Under the pieces are notes generated by a model. It did not search any database, was not told where the DNA came from, and saw nothing but the letters and a program-made list of their open reading frames with translations. The position numbers and the translations under genes are program-made. Source: Frigidibacter sp. RF13 (GTDB lineage Bacteria; Pseudomonadota; Alphaproteobacteria; Rhodobacterales; Rhodobacteraceae). Taken from it: DNA of 64,000 nt. Location of the stretch: assembly GCF_026626305.1 (NCBI RefSeq), contig NZ_JAPNUE010000002.1, positions 1 through 64,000 on the forward strand. The letters are read 5' to 3'. Shown here in pieces: positions 18,991 to 28,816 of this stretch. The number at the start of each line of letters is the position of its first letter. The stretch's first letter is position 1.

Positions 18991-19025
18991 TGCCAAGTAT
19001 CCTGGAGGGATTGGGGCAGAGCCCC
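18991..19025. repeat. Short interspersed hairpin repeat, copy 1
   Basis: The segment TGCCAAGTATCCTGGAGGG is followed by GGGGC-AGA-GCCCC (19013-19025). It is the same design as 28817-28857: an AAxTAxxCC-GGAGGG lead followed by a GGGC-AGA-GCCC hairpin. It sits just 3' of hemE, which is on the minus strand, and may act as a transcription terminator or mRNA stabiliser. Confidence 0.5.
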
Positions 19026-19035
19026 CCGTCCCCAC

Positions 19036-20064
19036 TCACCCCTCGCGCACCGCGTCGATCATGCGCTGAACACTGTCCGGATCGGCATCGGGCGTGATGC
19101 CATGTCCAAGGTTGAAGATATGCGGCCCGCCCGCAAAGGCGCGAACGATCCGCCGGGTTTCCTCGACCAGCGCCGCGCCGCCCGTAACCATGTGATGGGG
19201 GGCGAGATTGCCCTGCACGCAACCGTCCACCTGCACATGTTCGGCCGCCCAGTCGGCGCTGACGGAATTGTCAAGCGCCACGCAATCGGCGCCGGTGGCG
19301 CGGGCGAAACCCACATAGCCCTCGCCCGCCTCGCGCGGGAAGGCGATGATCGGCAGACCGGGATGGCGCCTTTTCAGTTCGGCTATGATCCGCTGAACGG
19401 GTTTCACCGCGAAATCGGTGAAGTCCGCGCCCTTCAGCGATCCGGCCCAGCTGTCGAAAAGCTTCACCACCTCGGCGCCCGCCTCGACCTGCGCGCTCAG
19501 ATACTCGACTGTCGCCTCGGTCAGACGGTCGATCAGCGCGGCAAAGGTCGCGCGGTCGGCCGCCTTCAGCGCATGGGCCGGTCCCTGATCGGGCGTGCCG
19601 CGCCCGGCGATCATGTAAGTCGCAACCGTCCAGGGCGCGCCGGCAAAGCCGATAAGCGTCGTTTCCTTCGGCAGTTCTTCCGAAAGAATGCGCACCGTCT
19701 CGTAGACCGGCGACAGGGTCTCGTGGACAGCCTCCACCGGCTTCAGCCGTGCAAGATCGGCGGCAGAGGTAATCATCGACAGGCGCGGGCCTTCGCCGGT
19801 TTCGAACCACAGATCCGCACCCAGCGCCTGAGCGATCAGCAGGATGTCGGCAAAGAGGATCGCCGCGTCGAACCCGTAGCGGCGGATCGGCTGCAGCGTG
19901 ACCTCGGCGGCCAGATCGGGCGTGTAGCAAAGCGACAGGAAATCCCCCGCTTTCGCCCGTGTCGCACGATATTCCGGCAGATAGCGCCCGGCCTGCCGCA
20001 TCATCCAGACGGGCGGCACCGCCTGACGTTCGCCCTTCAGGGCCATTAGGATTGTCTTGGTCAT
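19036..20064 (-). CDS. hemE: Uroporphyrinogen decarboxylase
   Basis: Cytoplasmic enzyme of haem synthesis converting uroporphyrinogen III to coproporphyrinogen III. The 342-residue product carries both family signatures, [16 protein letters not shown] near residues 18-33 and [16 protein letters not shown] near 150. It is divergent from hemC, an earlier step in the same pathway, so the 107-base gap (20065-20171) is probably a shared promoter region. Confidence 0.97.
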   Translation of the reverse strand: MTKTILMALKGERQAVPPVWMMRQAGRYLPEYRATRAKAGDFLSLCYTPDLAAEVTLQPIRRYGFDAAILFADILLIAQALGADLWFETGEGPRLSMITSAADLARLKPVEAVHETLSPVYETVRILSEELPKETTLIGFAGAPWTVATYMIAGRGTPDQGPAHALKAADRATFAALIDRLTEATVEYLSAQVEAGAEVVKLFDSWAGSLKGADFTDFAVKPVQRIIAELKRRHPGLPIIAFPREAGEGYVGFARATGADCVALDNSVSADWAAEHVQVDGCVQGNLAPHHMVTGGAALVEETRRIVRAFAGGPHIFNLGHGITPDADPDSVQRMIDAVREG

Positions 20065-20171
20065 CCGGGCGCTCCTTCGGGTCCCTTCAATGGCCCCAGC
20101 GACCCCTTGTCAAGGTGGGCGCGTCATCGGGGCCCATTGCGCGGCAGAGGGTCGCAAGCTAGGGAAAGGCC

Positions 20172-21110
20172 ATGCAACGACCGACCGAGACAGAACCCTT
20201 CCGCATTGGCACCCGCGGCTCGCCGCTCGCGCTCGCCCAGGCGCATGAGACGCGTAACCGGCTGATGGCGGCCTTCGGTCTGCCGGAAGCCGCCTTCGAG
20301 ATCGTGGTGATCAAGACGACCGGCGACCGGGTGCTGGACCGGCCCTTGAAAGACATCGGCGGCAAGGGGCTTTTCACCCGCGAGATCGAAGAGGCGCTGA
20401 GCGAGGGCGCCGTCGACATCGCCGTCCATTCGATGAAGGACATGCCGACCCTGCAGCCCGACGGGCTGATGCTCGACTGCTACCTGCCGCGCGAGGATGT
20501 GCGCGACGCTTTCGTCTCGCCGGCCGTCGCAGCACTTGCCAACCTGCCCGAAGGCGCGGTGGTCGGCTCCTCTTCGCTCCGCCGCCGGGCGCAGCTTGCC
20601 CACCGGCGGCCCGACCTGCGGCTGGTGGAGTTCCGGGGCAACGTCCAGACCCGGTTGAAGAAGCTGGAAGACGGCGTGGCGGTCGCGACCTTCCTCGCGA
20701 TGGCAGGCCTGAACCGCCTCGGCATGGCCCATGTCGCCCGCGCGGCAATCGAACCCGAAGAGATGCTGCCCGCCGTCGCCCAGGGCGCGATCGGGATCGA
20801 ACGGCGCAAGGGCGACGGGCGCGCGGCCGAGATGCTGGCCGCAATCCATCACCGGCCCACGGGCGAAAGGCTCGCCGCCGAACGTGCCTTTCTGAAACGG
20901 CTCGACGGGTCCTGCCAGACGCCAATCGCGGGGCTTGCACTGCTCGATGGCGACAGTCTCTGGCTTCGCGGCGAAATCCTTCGCCCCGACGGATCGGATG
21001 CGATTTCCGGCGATCGGCGCATCCCTGTCGCCGACGGGGCCGCGGCGGGCGAAGACCTTGCGCAGGAACTGCTTGCGAAGGCCCCGAAAGGTTTCTTCGA
21101 CCAAACTTGA
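20172..21110 (+). CDS. hemC: Hydroxymethylbilane synthase (porphobilinogen deaminase)
   Basis: Polymerises four porphobilinogen molecules into hydroxymethylbilane on a dipyrromethane cofactor. The 312-residue product has IGTRGSPLALAQA near the start, AVDIAVHSMKDMPT, the arginine-rich VGSSSLRRRAQL substrate site, and the cofactor-binding cysteine in LDGSCQTPIAG. A small GGCAC-GAA-GTGCC hairpin at 21176-21188, about 65 bases past the stop, could be part of its terminator. Confidence 0.97.
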   Translation: MQRPTETEPFRIGTRGSPLALAQAHETRNRLMAAFGLPEAAFEIVVIKTTGDRVLDRPLKDIGGKGLFTREIEEALSEGAVDIAVHSMKDMPTLQPDGLMLDCYLPREDVRDAFVSPAVAALANLPEGAVVGSSSLRRRAQLAHRRPDLRLVEFRGNVQTRLKKLEDGVAVATFLAMAGLNRLGMAHVARAAIEPEEMLPAVAQGAIGIERRKGDGRAAEMLAAIHHRPTGERLAAERAFLKRLDGSCQTPIAGLALLDGDSLWLRGEILRPDGSDAISGDRRIPVADGAAAGEDLAQELLAKAPKGFFDQT

Positions 21111-21203
21111 CGCTCTTCTGGCAATGGCTCGTCTAGCACTCCGTGCACTGCTCGCAGGCCTCTTCCTACCGACGAGGCACGAAGTGCCCGAGGTGGCTCG
21201 CGT

Positions 21204-22391
21204 CTAGGTTCTGTGGCGGTCGAGCGCGAGAAGCGCTCCGATGGACAGCAAGGCAATAAAGGTCCCGAGAAGCGCCACCAGCCAGTAACCGGCCAATGCG
21301 GTGCCCAGGACGAAGCATAAGGCCGTCACCCCATCGCCCGCGATCTTCTGCAGCGCCATCAGCGAAGCACCTGCGCCGGGGCGGTCGGCCAGAAGCTCCT
21401 GCAGATAGGCGATGGGCTGGGTCAGGATCGCCGCGCCCCCCATCGCGCCGGGCAGGAGCAGCAGCCAGACGAAGGGTGTGGCGGCAAGCGGTGCGAGCAG
21501 CGCCAGATGACAGCAATAAAGCGCCGTCCCCGCCGCGATCACCCGCGTCTGACTGACCCGCGCCAGCACCCGGGGCAGCATCAGCATGAACGGCACCTCG
21601 AGCCCCGCAAGACCCGCCGCATAAAGCGCCACGTCGCCTGCCGTGCGACCTGCCCCTTCCAGCACCAGTCCCAGAAGCGTCATGTAGAGAGCCACGATCG
21701 AACTCGCCGGGCCGAGGAGCAGCACGCGCGCCATGACCGGCAGAGCCGACAATTCGCGCAGCGCAGCGCGGAGCGACAGGCCGCCCGCGATCCGCCCGCC
21801 CACCTGCGCCCGCCCGGCCCGCCAGAGAACCGCGACCAGCGCCAGCGCCGCTGCGCAGGCAGCCGGATAGACCCAGAGAATGTCGATGCCGGTACGAAAG
21901 AGCGCCGACCAGATCGGCAGGACCAGGACCCAGGGCAGTGCGAATCCCGCCCGGATCGTGGTCAGGATCGCCGGTCGTTCCGCCTCCGGCCGCGCCGCCG
22001 CCGCCTCGCGGGCCAGAGCGAAACTTTGCACGAAGAGCGTGCCCCCGAAGGGCGTGAGCACTCCATGCACGAAGAGAAAGACCGGGGCCGTGGGGAAGAG
22101 GCTCATCAGCCCGGTCCCGAGTGCCATCGCCGCGGCTGCCGCCAGCGACAGGCGGCGGCGATCTAGTCTTTGATCGCCGAGAATGCCGAACAGGACCGAA
22201 CTGATGACGAAAACCGTCGAGGCGCAGATGATCATCGCGGCATAGGCCTCATGCGAGAGACCCAGACGCTCGATCCCGATGAGCGAGGTATAGGGCGCGA
22301 GCGTCGCCCCGAACACACCGTTCAGGATCAGGAGAAGCGCCGCGAGCCTGAGCCCGGGTGCGCGAAGGACGGGGCCAAGCGCGGGGATCAT
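21204..22391 (-). CDS. MFS transporter
   Basis: A 395-residue, about 12-helix inner-membrane transporter of the major facilitator superfamily. It resembles sugar-efflux-like members in its N-terminal half (LLILNGVFGATLAPYTSLIGIERLGLS). The substrate is unknown. Its start overlaps the stop of the FAD-linked oxidase gene by four bases (ATGA), so the two are translationally coupled, and it may move a hydroxy acid or related metabolite. Confidence 0.82.
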   Translation of the reverse strand: MIPALGPVLRAPGLRLAALLLILNGVFGATLAPYTSLIGIERLGLSHEAYAAMIICASTVFVISSVLFGILGDQRLDRRRLSLAAAAAMALGTGLMSLFPTAPVFLFVHGVLTPFGGTLFVQSFALAREAAAARPEAERPAILTTIRAGFALPWVLVLPIWSALFRTGIDILWVYPAACAAALALVAVLWRAGRAQVGGRIAGGLSLRAALRELSALPVMARVLLLGPASSIVALYMTLLGLVLEGAGRTAGDVALYAAGLAGLEVPFMLMLPRVLARVSQTRVIAAGTALYCCHLALLAPLAATPFVWLLLLPGAMGGAAILTQPIAYLQELLADRPGAGASLMALQKIAGDGVTALCFVLGTALAGYWLVALLGTFIALLSIGALLALDRHRT

Positions 22392-23803
22392 GATCGGTCG
22401 GGAATGACCTTTCCGGGATTCAGGATTCCCTGCGGATCAAGCGCCGCCTTCACCGCCCGCATCACGTCAAGCGCCACCGGATCCTTCCGCCGCGCCATCG
22501 AGCCCTTCTTCGAAATTCCGATCCCATGTTCGGCGGAGAAACTGCCGCCCAGATCGGCAACGATCCCCTCGACGTCCTCCATCAGCCGCGCTTTCAGGTC
22601 CGTGCCGCCCGAGGCCGGGACCACCGAATAATGCAGGTTGCCGTCGCCCAGATGAGCAACCGTGATCGTCGTGGCACCCGGATCGAGCCGCGCAAGGCTG
22701 GCGAGCGCCCGGTCGAGGAACTCCGCCACCCGGTCGAGCGGCACGGAAATGTCGGTATCGACGGTATGCGCGACCCCCACCATGATTTCCGCCGCCGCCT
22801 CGCGCCGTGCCCAGATCGCGCGGCGCTGCGCCTCGGTCTGGGCGATAACCGCGTCGATCACCAGACCTTCCTCGAACATGGTGCCAAGCACCTCTTCGAG
22901 AAGCGCGGCCAACGGCACGGCCCCGTCCGGCCCCGGTTCGGCATCGCGGGGCGCGGTGGCGCCAAGCTCGACAAGGATCGTCACATCGTGAATTTCGGGA
23001 AAGGGCAGGCCGAGGTCGGGGCGGGCGACCCGCAGCCTTTCATGATAACCGCGCGGCATGAATTCGAACGCCTCGACCAACCCGCCAGTTGCCTCCTGCA
23101 GCCGGTTGAGCAGCGAGAGCGCCGCCGCAAGGTCGGGCACGGCAAGCACCGCCGTCGCATGGGCGCGCGGCGCGGGCACAAGCTTCATCACCGCCGCCGT
23201 GATGATGCCAAGCGTACCTTCGGCGCCGATGAAAAGCTGCTTCAGGTCATAGCCGGTATTGTCCTTGTGCAACTCGCTCATCAGGTTCATCACCCGCCCG
23301 TCGGCAAGCACGACCTCGAGCCCGAGACACAGCGCCCGCGTCGATCCATAGCGCAGCACGTTCGACCCGCCCGCGTTGGTCGAGAGCACGCCACCGATCA
23401 TCGCCGATCCGCGCGCCCCGAACCAGAGCGGGAAATAAAGCCCTTCGGCTTCTGCCGCCTCATGCAGTTGCGTGAGGATCACCCCCGCCTCGACCACCGC
23501 AAGCCGGGCTTCGCGCTTGAGGGCGCGGATTCGGTTCATGCGCTCGACCGAGAGGACCAGCTGCCCTTCGGCGACGGCAGCCCCGGTGATGCCGGTGCGC
23601 CCCGCGCTCGGCACGACGGCCACGCCTTCGGCGGCGGCAAGCTTCACGACTGCCGCGACTTCCGCCGTATTCGCCGGGCGGACGACGGCCAAGGGCGCCC
23701 ACGCATATTCGCCCATCCAGTCCCGGGAATAGGGGGCGCAATCAGGGCCTGTCAGCAGGTTCGACGGGCCGACGATCTGCGCCAAGCGGTCGAGAAATGT
23801 CAT
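22388..23803 (-). CDS. FAD-linked 2-hydroxyacid oxidase/dehydrogenase (GlcD/D-2HG dehydrogenase type)
   Basis: Flavoprotein of the vanillyl-alcohol-oxidase/PCMH family, 471 residues. The FAD-binding PCMH domain has VVPSAGRTGITGAAVAEGQLVLSVERMNRI and GGVLSTNAGGSNVLRYGSTRALCLGLEVVL. The C-terminal FAD-oxidase domain has VAHLGDGNLHYSV and FSAEHGIGISKKGSM, as in glycolate oxidase GlcD, D-lactate and D-2-hydroxyglutarate dehydrogenases. The ATG at 23803 is preceded by GGAGGG; an in-frame start 36 bases upstream lacks this. The exact hydroxy acid cannot be decided. Confidence 0.9.
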   Translation of the reverse strand: MTFLDRLAQIVGPSNLLTGPDCAPYSRDWMGEYAWAPLAVVRPANTAEVAAVVKLAAAEGVAVVPSAGRTGITGAAVAEGQLVLSVERMNRIRALKREARLAVVEAGVILTQLHEAAEAEGLYFPLWFGARGSAMIGGVLSTNAGGSNVLRYGSTRALCLGLEVVLADGRVMNLMSELHKDNTGYDLKQLFIGAEGTLGIITAAVMKLVPAPRAHATAVLAVPDLAAALSLLNRLQEATGGLVEAFEFMPRGYHERLRVARPDLGLPFPEIHDVTILVELGATAPRDAEPGPDGAVPLAALLEEVLGTMFEEGLVIDAVIAQTEAQRRAIWARREAAAEIMVGVAHTVDTDISVPLDRVAEFLDRALASLARLDPGATTITVAHLGDGNLHYSVVPASGGTDLKARLMEDVEGIVADLGGSFSAEHGIGISKKGSMARRKDPVALDVMRAVKAALDPQGILNPGKVIPDRS

Positions 23804-23911
23804 CGCGCCCTCCGGTCCTGCACCCGATTTGGCGCCCAATCAACATTTCCTGACGCGATTTGACCAGAGGCTTCGTGCGGCAACAGTGAAGATCGGTTCC
23901 GGAGGTGCCCG

Positions 23912-25948
23912 ATGTCGAACGATCCGCTTCTCACGCCCTATCGGTTGAAACATCTGACCCTGAAGAACCGGGTGATGTCGACCTCACACGAGCCCGCCTA
24001 TTCCGAAGACGGGATGCCGAAGGATCGCTACCGGCTTTATCACCGTGAAAAGGCCAAGGGTGGAATGGCGCTGACCATGACGGCGGGGTCTGCGGTCGTG
24101 TCGGCCGACAGCCCGCAGGCGTTTGGCAATCTCCACGCCTACCGCGACGAGATCGTACCCTACCTCAAGGCGCTGGCCGACGATGTGCACGAACATGGCG
24201 CGGCTGTGATGATCCAGCTTACCCATCTCGGCCGCCGGACGGGGTGGAACAAGGCCGACTGGCTGCCCGTCCTCTCCGCCTCGCCGATCCGCGAACCGGC
24301 CCATCGCGCCTTCCCCAAGGAGGCCGAGGATTGGGATATCGACCGGATCGTCCAGGACTATGCCGATGCGGCGGCGCGGATGCAGGCGGCAGGTCTCGAC
24401 GGGATCGAGTTCGAAAGCTACGGCCATTTCATGGACAGTTTCTGGTCGCCCGCCACCAACCGGCGGACCGACGAATGGGGCGGATCGCTGGAAAACCGCC
24501 TGCGCTTTACCCACAGGGTTCTAGATGCCGTCCGTGCGGCCGTTGGCCCGGAGTTCATCGTAGGGCTGAGGTTGGTTGCCGACGAGGATTGGGACAAGGG
24601 CCTGTCGCGCGAGGAAGGGGTGGAGATCGCGCAGCGGCTGGCCTCAAGCGGCAAGATCGATTTCCTGAACCTGATCCGCGGCCATATCGATACGGATGCG
24701 GCCCTGACCGGGGTGATCCCAATCTCCGGCATGGCCTCGGCCCCACATCTCGATTTCGCGGGCGAGGTCAGGGCAGCGACCAAGTTTCCGGTCTTCCATG
24801 CTGCTAAGATCTCCGACGTGGCCACCGCCCGCCATGCGATTGCGGCGGGCAAGCTCGACATGGTCGGCATGACGCGGGCGCATCTGGCCGATCCGCATAT
24901 CGTGCGCAAGGTGATGGCTGGCATCGAGGACCGGATCCGGCCCTGCGTGGGCGCGACCTACTGCCTCGACCGGATCTACGAGGGCGGCGAGGCGCTCTGC
25001 ATCCACAATGCGGCGACGGGCCGCGAGGCGCGGATGCCGCATGAGATTGCGCGTGCCGAGGTCGGGCGGCGGGCAGTGATTGTCGGCGCAGGTCCGGCGG
25101 GCCTTGAGGCCGCAAGGGTTGCGGCGGAACGCGGGCATGAGGTGACGGTCTTGGAGGCCGCCGACCGCGCGGGCGGGCAGGTCAACCTCCTGACCCAGAA
25201 CCCCAGGCGACGAGAGATGATCGGGATCATCGACTGGCGGCTGGCGGAACTGGAACGGCTGGGCGTCGAGGTCCGATACAACGTCTTTGCCGAAGAGAGG
25301 GACGTACTCGACTTTCGACCCGATGTCGTGGTCATCGCCACCGGCGGCCTGCCGCAGATGCCCGATATGGCAGGCGCCGATCTGGCGATCTCGAGCTGGG
25401 ATGTGATCTCGGGCGCGGTCAAGCCCACAGGCCGGGTATTGGTCTATGACGACGGCGGCGCGCATGCGGGCATGACGGCAGCCGAGATGCTGGCGCGGGC
25501 GGGCGCCGAGGTGGAACTGGTGACGCCCGAGCGGTTCTTCGCCCCCGACATGGGCGGCATGAACCATGTGCCCTACATGCGCGCCTTCCACGAAACCGGC
25601 ACCCGGATCACCATCAACACCCGTGTGGCGGGCGCGGCGCGGGCGGGCAACGGGCTGACGGTGACGCTCGGCTCCGATTATGCGCCCGGCTGGCGCGAGG
25701 AACGCCAGGTCGACCATCTGGTGGCCGAACATGGAACGCTGCCGATGGGCGACCTTTATTTCGCGCTGAAGCCCGCAAGCCGGAACATTGGCGCGGTGGA
25801 TTATGCCGCGCTGACCGACACCGGCGATCTGTTCCCGGCGCGGAACCCGGCCGGTTCCTTCAAGCTCTACCGCATCGGCGATGCCGTCCAGTCGCGCAAC
25901 ATCCACGCGGCGATCTACGACGCGCTCAGGTTCGGCATCCGCTGGTAG
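23912..25948 (+). CDS. NADH:flavin oxidoreductase/trimethylamine-dehydrogenase-like (N-demethylase type)
   Basis: Two-part flavoprotein of 678 residues. The N-terminal Old-Yellow-Enzyme TIM barrel binds FMN (LTPYRLKHLTLKNRVMSTSHEPAYSEDG). The C-terminal half is an NAD(P)-binding Rossmann domain (RRAVIVGAGPAGLEAARVAAERGHEVTVLEA). The family includes trimethylamine and dimethylamine dehydrogenases, 2,4-dienoyl-CoA reductase and N-methylproline/stachydrine demethylases. The Fe-S motif reads CVGATYC-x11-C, so the second of the four expected cysteines is Ala. It is divergent from the FAD oxidase gene, with a CCGGAGG ribosome binding site before the start. The substrate is probably an N-methylated compound, by inference only. 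Confidence 0.85.
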   Translation: MSNDPLLTPYRLKHLTLKNRVMSTSHEPAYSEDGMPKDRYRLYHREKAKGGMALTMTAGSAVVSADSPQAFGNLHAYRDEIVPYLKALADDVHEHGAAVMIQLTHLGRRTGWNKADWLPVLSASPIREPAHRAFPKEAEDWDIDRIVQDYADAAARMQAAGLDGIEFESYGHFMDSFWSPATNRRTDEWGGSLENRLRFTHRVLDAVRAAVGPEFIVGLRLVADEDWDKGLSREEGVEIAQRLASSGKIDFLNLIRGHIDTDAALTGVIPISGMASAPHLDFAGEVRAATKFPVFHAAKISDVATARHAIAAGKLDMVGMTRAHLADPHIVRKVMAGIEDRIRPCVGATYCLDRIYEGGEALCIHNAATGREARMPHEIARAEVGRRAVIVGAGPAGLEAARVAAERGHEVTVLEAADRAGGQVNLLTQNPRRREMIGIIDWRLAELERLGVEVRYNVFAEERDVLDFRPDVVVIATGGLPQMPDMAGADLAISSWDVISGAVKPTGRVLVYDDGGAHAGMTAAEMLARAGAEVELVTPERFFAPDMGGMNHVPYMRAFHETGTRITINTRVAGAARAGNGLTVTLGSDYAPGWREERQVDHLVAEHGTLPMGDLYFALKPASRNIGAVDYAALTDTGDLFPARNPAGSFKLYRIGDAVQSRNIHAAIYDALRFGIRW

Positions 25949-25984
25949 TCCTTACCGGGCGGCTCGCCGGGCGGCTCATCGTGC

Positions 25985-26030
25985 GCTTCGCTTCTCTTCG
26001 CAGGGGCGTCCCTGCGATGAGCGGCGAAGC
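25985..26030. repeat. Hairpin-forming inverted repeat upstream of yceI
   Basis: Nested inverted repeats GCTTCGC (25985-25991)/GCGAAGC (26024-26030) and TCGCAGGG (25998-26005)/CCCTGCGA (26010-26017) form one long imperfect hairpin. The left flank GGCGGCTCATCG resembles the repeats at 38332 and 60135. It may be a REP-like element, and may also end transcription from the preceding flavoprotein gene. Confidence 0.5.
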
Positions 26031-26130
26031 CCGCGAACAGCAGGCTTTTGCCAATCGCGCGATGGTGAAGCGCCCCGGTCTTGACGCACGCTGCCCGGGC
26101 GCGGAGGCTCCGCGGCATCAGGAGGCCCCG

Positions 26131-26793
26131 ATGCGCCACATCGCCCTTTTCGTTGCAACTCTGCTGCTCTTCGGCTTGTCCGCAGAGGCCGAAGAAACCT
26201 CCGGCCCCTCGCAGGCGCCGCCGCCCGGCACCTATCATCTCGACCCCGCCCACGCGCGCCTGATCTTCTCGGTCAGCCACCTGGGCTTTTCCGATTATAC
26301 CGCGTTCTTCCGCAAGATGGACGCAACGCTCGGCTTCGATCCGGTCGATCCCGAAAGCATGGTGCTGACAGCGACGGTCGATCCCGCCTCGGTCGAAACG
26401 CTTTATCCAGACCCGGCTTACGATTTCAATGCGATCCTTGCAGGGGAAAGCTTCCTCGATGCAGCCAATCACCCGGAAATCCGCTTCGTCAGTACCAAGG
26501 TCCGCCAGACCGGCCCGCACGAGGCCGCCGTCACCGGCGATCTGACACTGCACGGCATCACGAAACCCATCATCCTCCGCGTCCGCTACAATGGCGGCTA
26601 TGCGGGCCATCCGCTCGATGCGGGCGCGCGGATCGGCTTTTCGGCTGAGGGCGCGCTGTTCAGGTCCGATTTTGGCATGGGTTTCGGCATTCCCGCCCCC
26701 GGCACCACGATCGGCGTCGGCGATCTGGTGACGCTCAGGATCGAGGCGGAATTCCTCAATCCCGATGCCCAAGGCGTGCAGACGGGGCCTTGA
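26131..26793 (+). CDS. YceI-family periplasmic lipid-binding protein
   Basis: A 220-residue exported lipocalin-like beta-barrel protein that binds polyisoprenoids. The signal peptide is MRHIALFVATLLLFGLSAEA, followed by YHLDPAHARLIFSVSHLGFSDYTAFF, NHPEIRFVSTKV and GDLTLHGITKPIIL, all typical of YceI. The ATG at 26131 follows AGGAGG at a good distance; the frame is open 150 bases further upstream but without a ribosome binding site. It overlaps the convergent nnrS-like gene by 38 bases. Confidence 0.92.
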   Translation: MRHIALFVATLLLFGLSAEAEETSGPSQAPPPGTYHLDPAHARLIFSVSHLGFSDYTAFFRKMDATLGFDPVDPESMVLTATVDPASVETLYPDPAYDFNAILAGESFLDAANHPEIRFVSTKVRQTGPHEAAVTGDLTLHGITKPIILRVRYNGGYAGHPLDAGARIGFSAEGALFRSDFGMGFGIPAPGTTIGVGDLVTLRIEAEFLNPDAQGVQTGP

Positions 26794-27976
26794 GCGAAAG
26801 GCGCGGCTTAAGGAGTGCGGGCGCATAAGCGACGGCAAACAGCAGAAACGCTGCCGCCCAGATCAACCCCGCCAGCGGCAAGAGGTCGCTCTCGCCCAGA
26901 AGGCCTGCGACGATCCGCAAGGTGGCCCCGGCTGCCACGAACCCGTAGATCGCGACCGTAGCCGGACCGGCATGCAGCGCCCGGCCCGAATGGCCCAGGC
27001 TCGCGCGCGTCATCACCGCAAGCGTCATGATCCCGACCGCCCCCGCCGTCCAGGCATGGAGCGCTGCCGAAAGCGGCACGTGTGCGGGGTCGAGCGCGGA
27101 AAGGCTCACAAGCAGGAAACCGGCCGGAACAAAGGCATATCCCAGATGCAGCGCCGCAAGCAGAGGCTCGGGCAGCGTCGCAAAGCCCCGCCAGCGCGCC
27201 AGTCGCAGGAAGAGGCCGACGCCCGCCGCACAGGCGAGAAGACCGGTCGGGATCCCGTCGGGCGAGAGGGTAAAGGCAAGAAGGGCCGCGGCGGCAAGAA
27301 GCAGCGCCAGCTTGTCCACAATCCCGAACGGTGCCGGCAAAGTCGCGATACCGCGCTGCACCAGCCAGTTGCGGGTGAAGCTCGGGGTGATGCGCCCGCC
27401 AATCAGGGTGATAAGGAAGATGACCGCCGACAGCGCAAGCCGCGCGCCCGCTCCACTGCTGCCATTCGCCTCGGCGGCCTGTAGGTGAAAGACCATCTGA
27501 CCGCCGGTCAGAAAGAGAACCGGCCCCAGCACCGCCAGATTGCGCCAGTTCCGGCCGGCAACGATCTCGCGCCCAAGGAGCGTGGCGAGCGCGACGGGAA
27601 AGACCAGATCGCAGACTGCGCGCGCCGTTGCGCCCAGGGGCAGAGGCAAAGTCGTTGCCAGACGCCCGGAAAGCCACAGCGCCGCCAGACCGGCGAGCGG
27701 CCAGCCCACCACCGGCAGGCGCCCGGTCCAGTTCGGCACCGCCGTCAAGAGAAACCCCGCCGCCACCGCCGGAACAAAACCGAAGACCAGGCTATGCACA
27801 TGCCAGTCGAGCGGCGCGAAGGGCAGATCATAGGGCCAGCGCCCGCTCAGCACCGCAACCCAGATCGCAAGCGACACCACCGCCCAGACCGCAGCGAGAA
27901 AGAAGAAAGGCCGGAAGCCGTAGGACAGGACCGCCGGTCCCGTCCAGTTGCGCATCGCCTGCGCGTTGCCTGCCAT
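26756..27976 (-). CDS. nnrS: NnrS-family haem/copper membrane protein
   Basis: Polytopic inner-membrane protein of about 406 residues of the NnrS family, associated with nitric-oxide stress and denitrification in Rhodobacter. The characteristic N-terminus FRPFFFLAAVWAVVSLAIW is present, as are conserved His segments (LDWHVHSLVFGFVPAVAAGFLLTAVPNWTGR, LTGGQMVFHLQA, ALHAWTAGAVGIMTLAVMTR). I prefer the ATG at 27976 because AAGGA lies eight bases before it; ATGs at 27985 and 28015 are alternatives. No denitrification genes are adjacent. Its 3' end overlaps yceI. Confidence 0.88.
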   Translation of the reverse strand: MAGNAQAMRNWTGPAVLSYGFRPFFFLAAVWAVVSLAIWVAVLSGRWPYDLPFAPLDWHVHSLVFGFVPAVAAGFLLTAVPNWTGRLPVVGWPLAGLAALWLSGRLATTLPLPLGATARAVCDLVFPVALATLLGREIVAGRNWRNLAVLGPVLFLTGGQMVFHLQAAEANGSSGAGARLALSAVIFLITLIGGRITPSFTRNWLVQRGIATLPAPFGIVDKLALLLAAAALLAFTLSPDGIPTGLLACAAGVGLFLRLARWRGFATLPEPLLAALHLGYAFVPAGFLLVSLSALDPAHVPLSAALHAWTAGAVGIMTLAVMTRASLGHSGRALHAGPATVAIYGFVAAGATLRIVAGLLGESDLLPLAGLIWAAAFLLFAVAYAPALLKPRLSLKAPSARLGHRD

Positions 27977-28082
27977 CTGACCCATCCTTCGTGGCGCCAG
28001 AAATTGCGCCCTCACATGGCGCCGAGCCTCGCTCTGCCATCCGGACGGGTCAATCTGCCATCCTGTCGCGCCCCGAGCCGGA

Positions 28083-28775
28083 TCAGAGGCGCCGGAAGGT
28101 CAGGTAGTGCGGCGCCCGCCCCTCGCGCAGCGCTTTCTGCTCATAGCGGGTCGAGATCCAGTCCGCCCATGGCTCGTCACCCTGCGTGACAAGCGCGAAG
28201 CCCGCCTTCGGCACTTCCTCCAGCGTCTGGCGGACATAATCGGGAATGTCGGTCGCCACCCGGAACTCCGCCCCCGCCTTCAAGACCCGGTGCAGCGCCG
28301 CCAGATAGCCGGGCGTCACGAAGCGGCGGCGATGATGACGCGCCTTCGGCCAGGGGTCGGGGTAGTTGAGAAAGGCCTTCTCAAACGTCCCGTCCGGGCA
28401 GACATCGAAGAGATCGCGCACATCGCCCGGGTGCAGCGCCAGGTTCTCGACTCCGGCCGCCCGGATCTTGCCCAGAAGCATGGCGACCCCGTTCACGAAC
28501 GGCTCGCAGCCGACGATGCCCACATCCGGATAAAGCGCCGCCATATGCACCAGATGCTCGCCGCCTCCGAACCCCACTTCAAGCCACAGGGGCTGGACCC
28601 CGAAAACCCTGCCCAGATCGATCGCCACGCGATCCGGATTGTCCGCAACCGATATCCCCTCAAGGCTCAGCCGCCCCAGATCCTCGGCCAGATAGGCCTT
28701 CTGGCTCTGCCTGAGGGTCTTGCCATGCACCCGCCCGTAGAAATTCCGCCGTTCCGTTCCGCGTTCGTCCGTCAT
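28083..28775 (-). CDS. trmB: tRNA (guanine-N7)-methyltransferase
   Basis: SAM-dependent enzyme that makes m7G46 in the tRNA variable loop. The 230-residue product has the SAM-binding motif LEVGFGGGEHLVHMA, the catalytic region FLNYPDPWPKARHHRRRFV, and a C-terminal YEQKALREGRAPHYLTF. It lies downstream of queF and metK on the same strand, so a SAM-synthesising enzyme and a SAM-using one are neighbours. A strong hairpin at 28835-28857 separates it from queF. Confidence 0.96.
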   Translation of the reverse strand: MTDERGTERRNFYGRVHGKTLRQSQKAYLAEDLGRLSLEGISVADNPDRVAIDLGRVFGVQPLWLEVGFGGGEHLVHMAALYPDVGIVGCEPFVNGVAMLLGKIRAAGVENLALHPGDVRDLFDVCPDGTFEKAFLNYPDPWPKARHHRRRFVTPGYLAALHRVLKAGAEFRVATDIPDYVRQTLEEVPKAGFALVTQGDEPWADWISTRYEQKALREGRAPHYLTFRRL

Positions 28776-28816
28776 CTCAAACCGGGCCGCACCCGGCCCT
28801 CTCCACGTTCTGTCCT

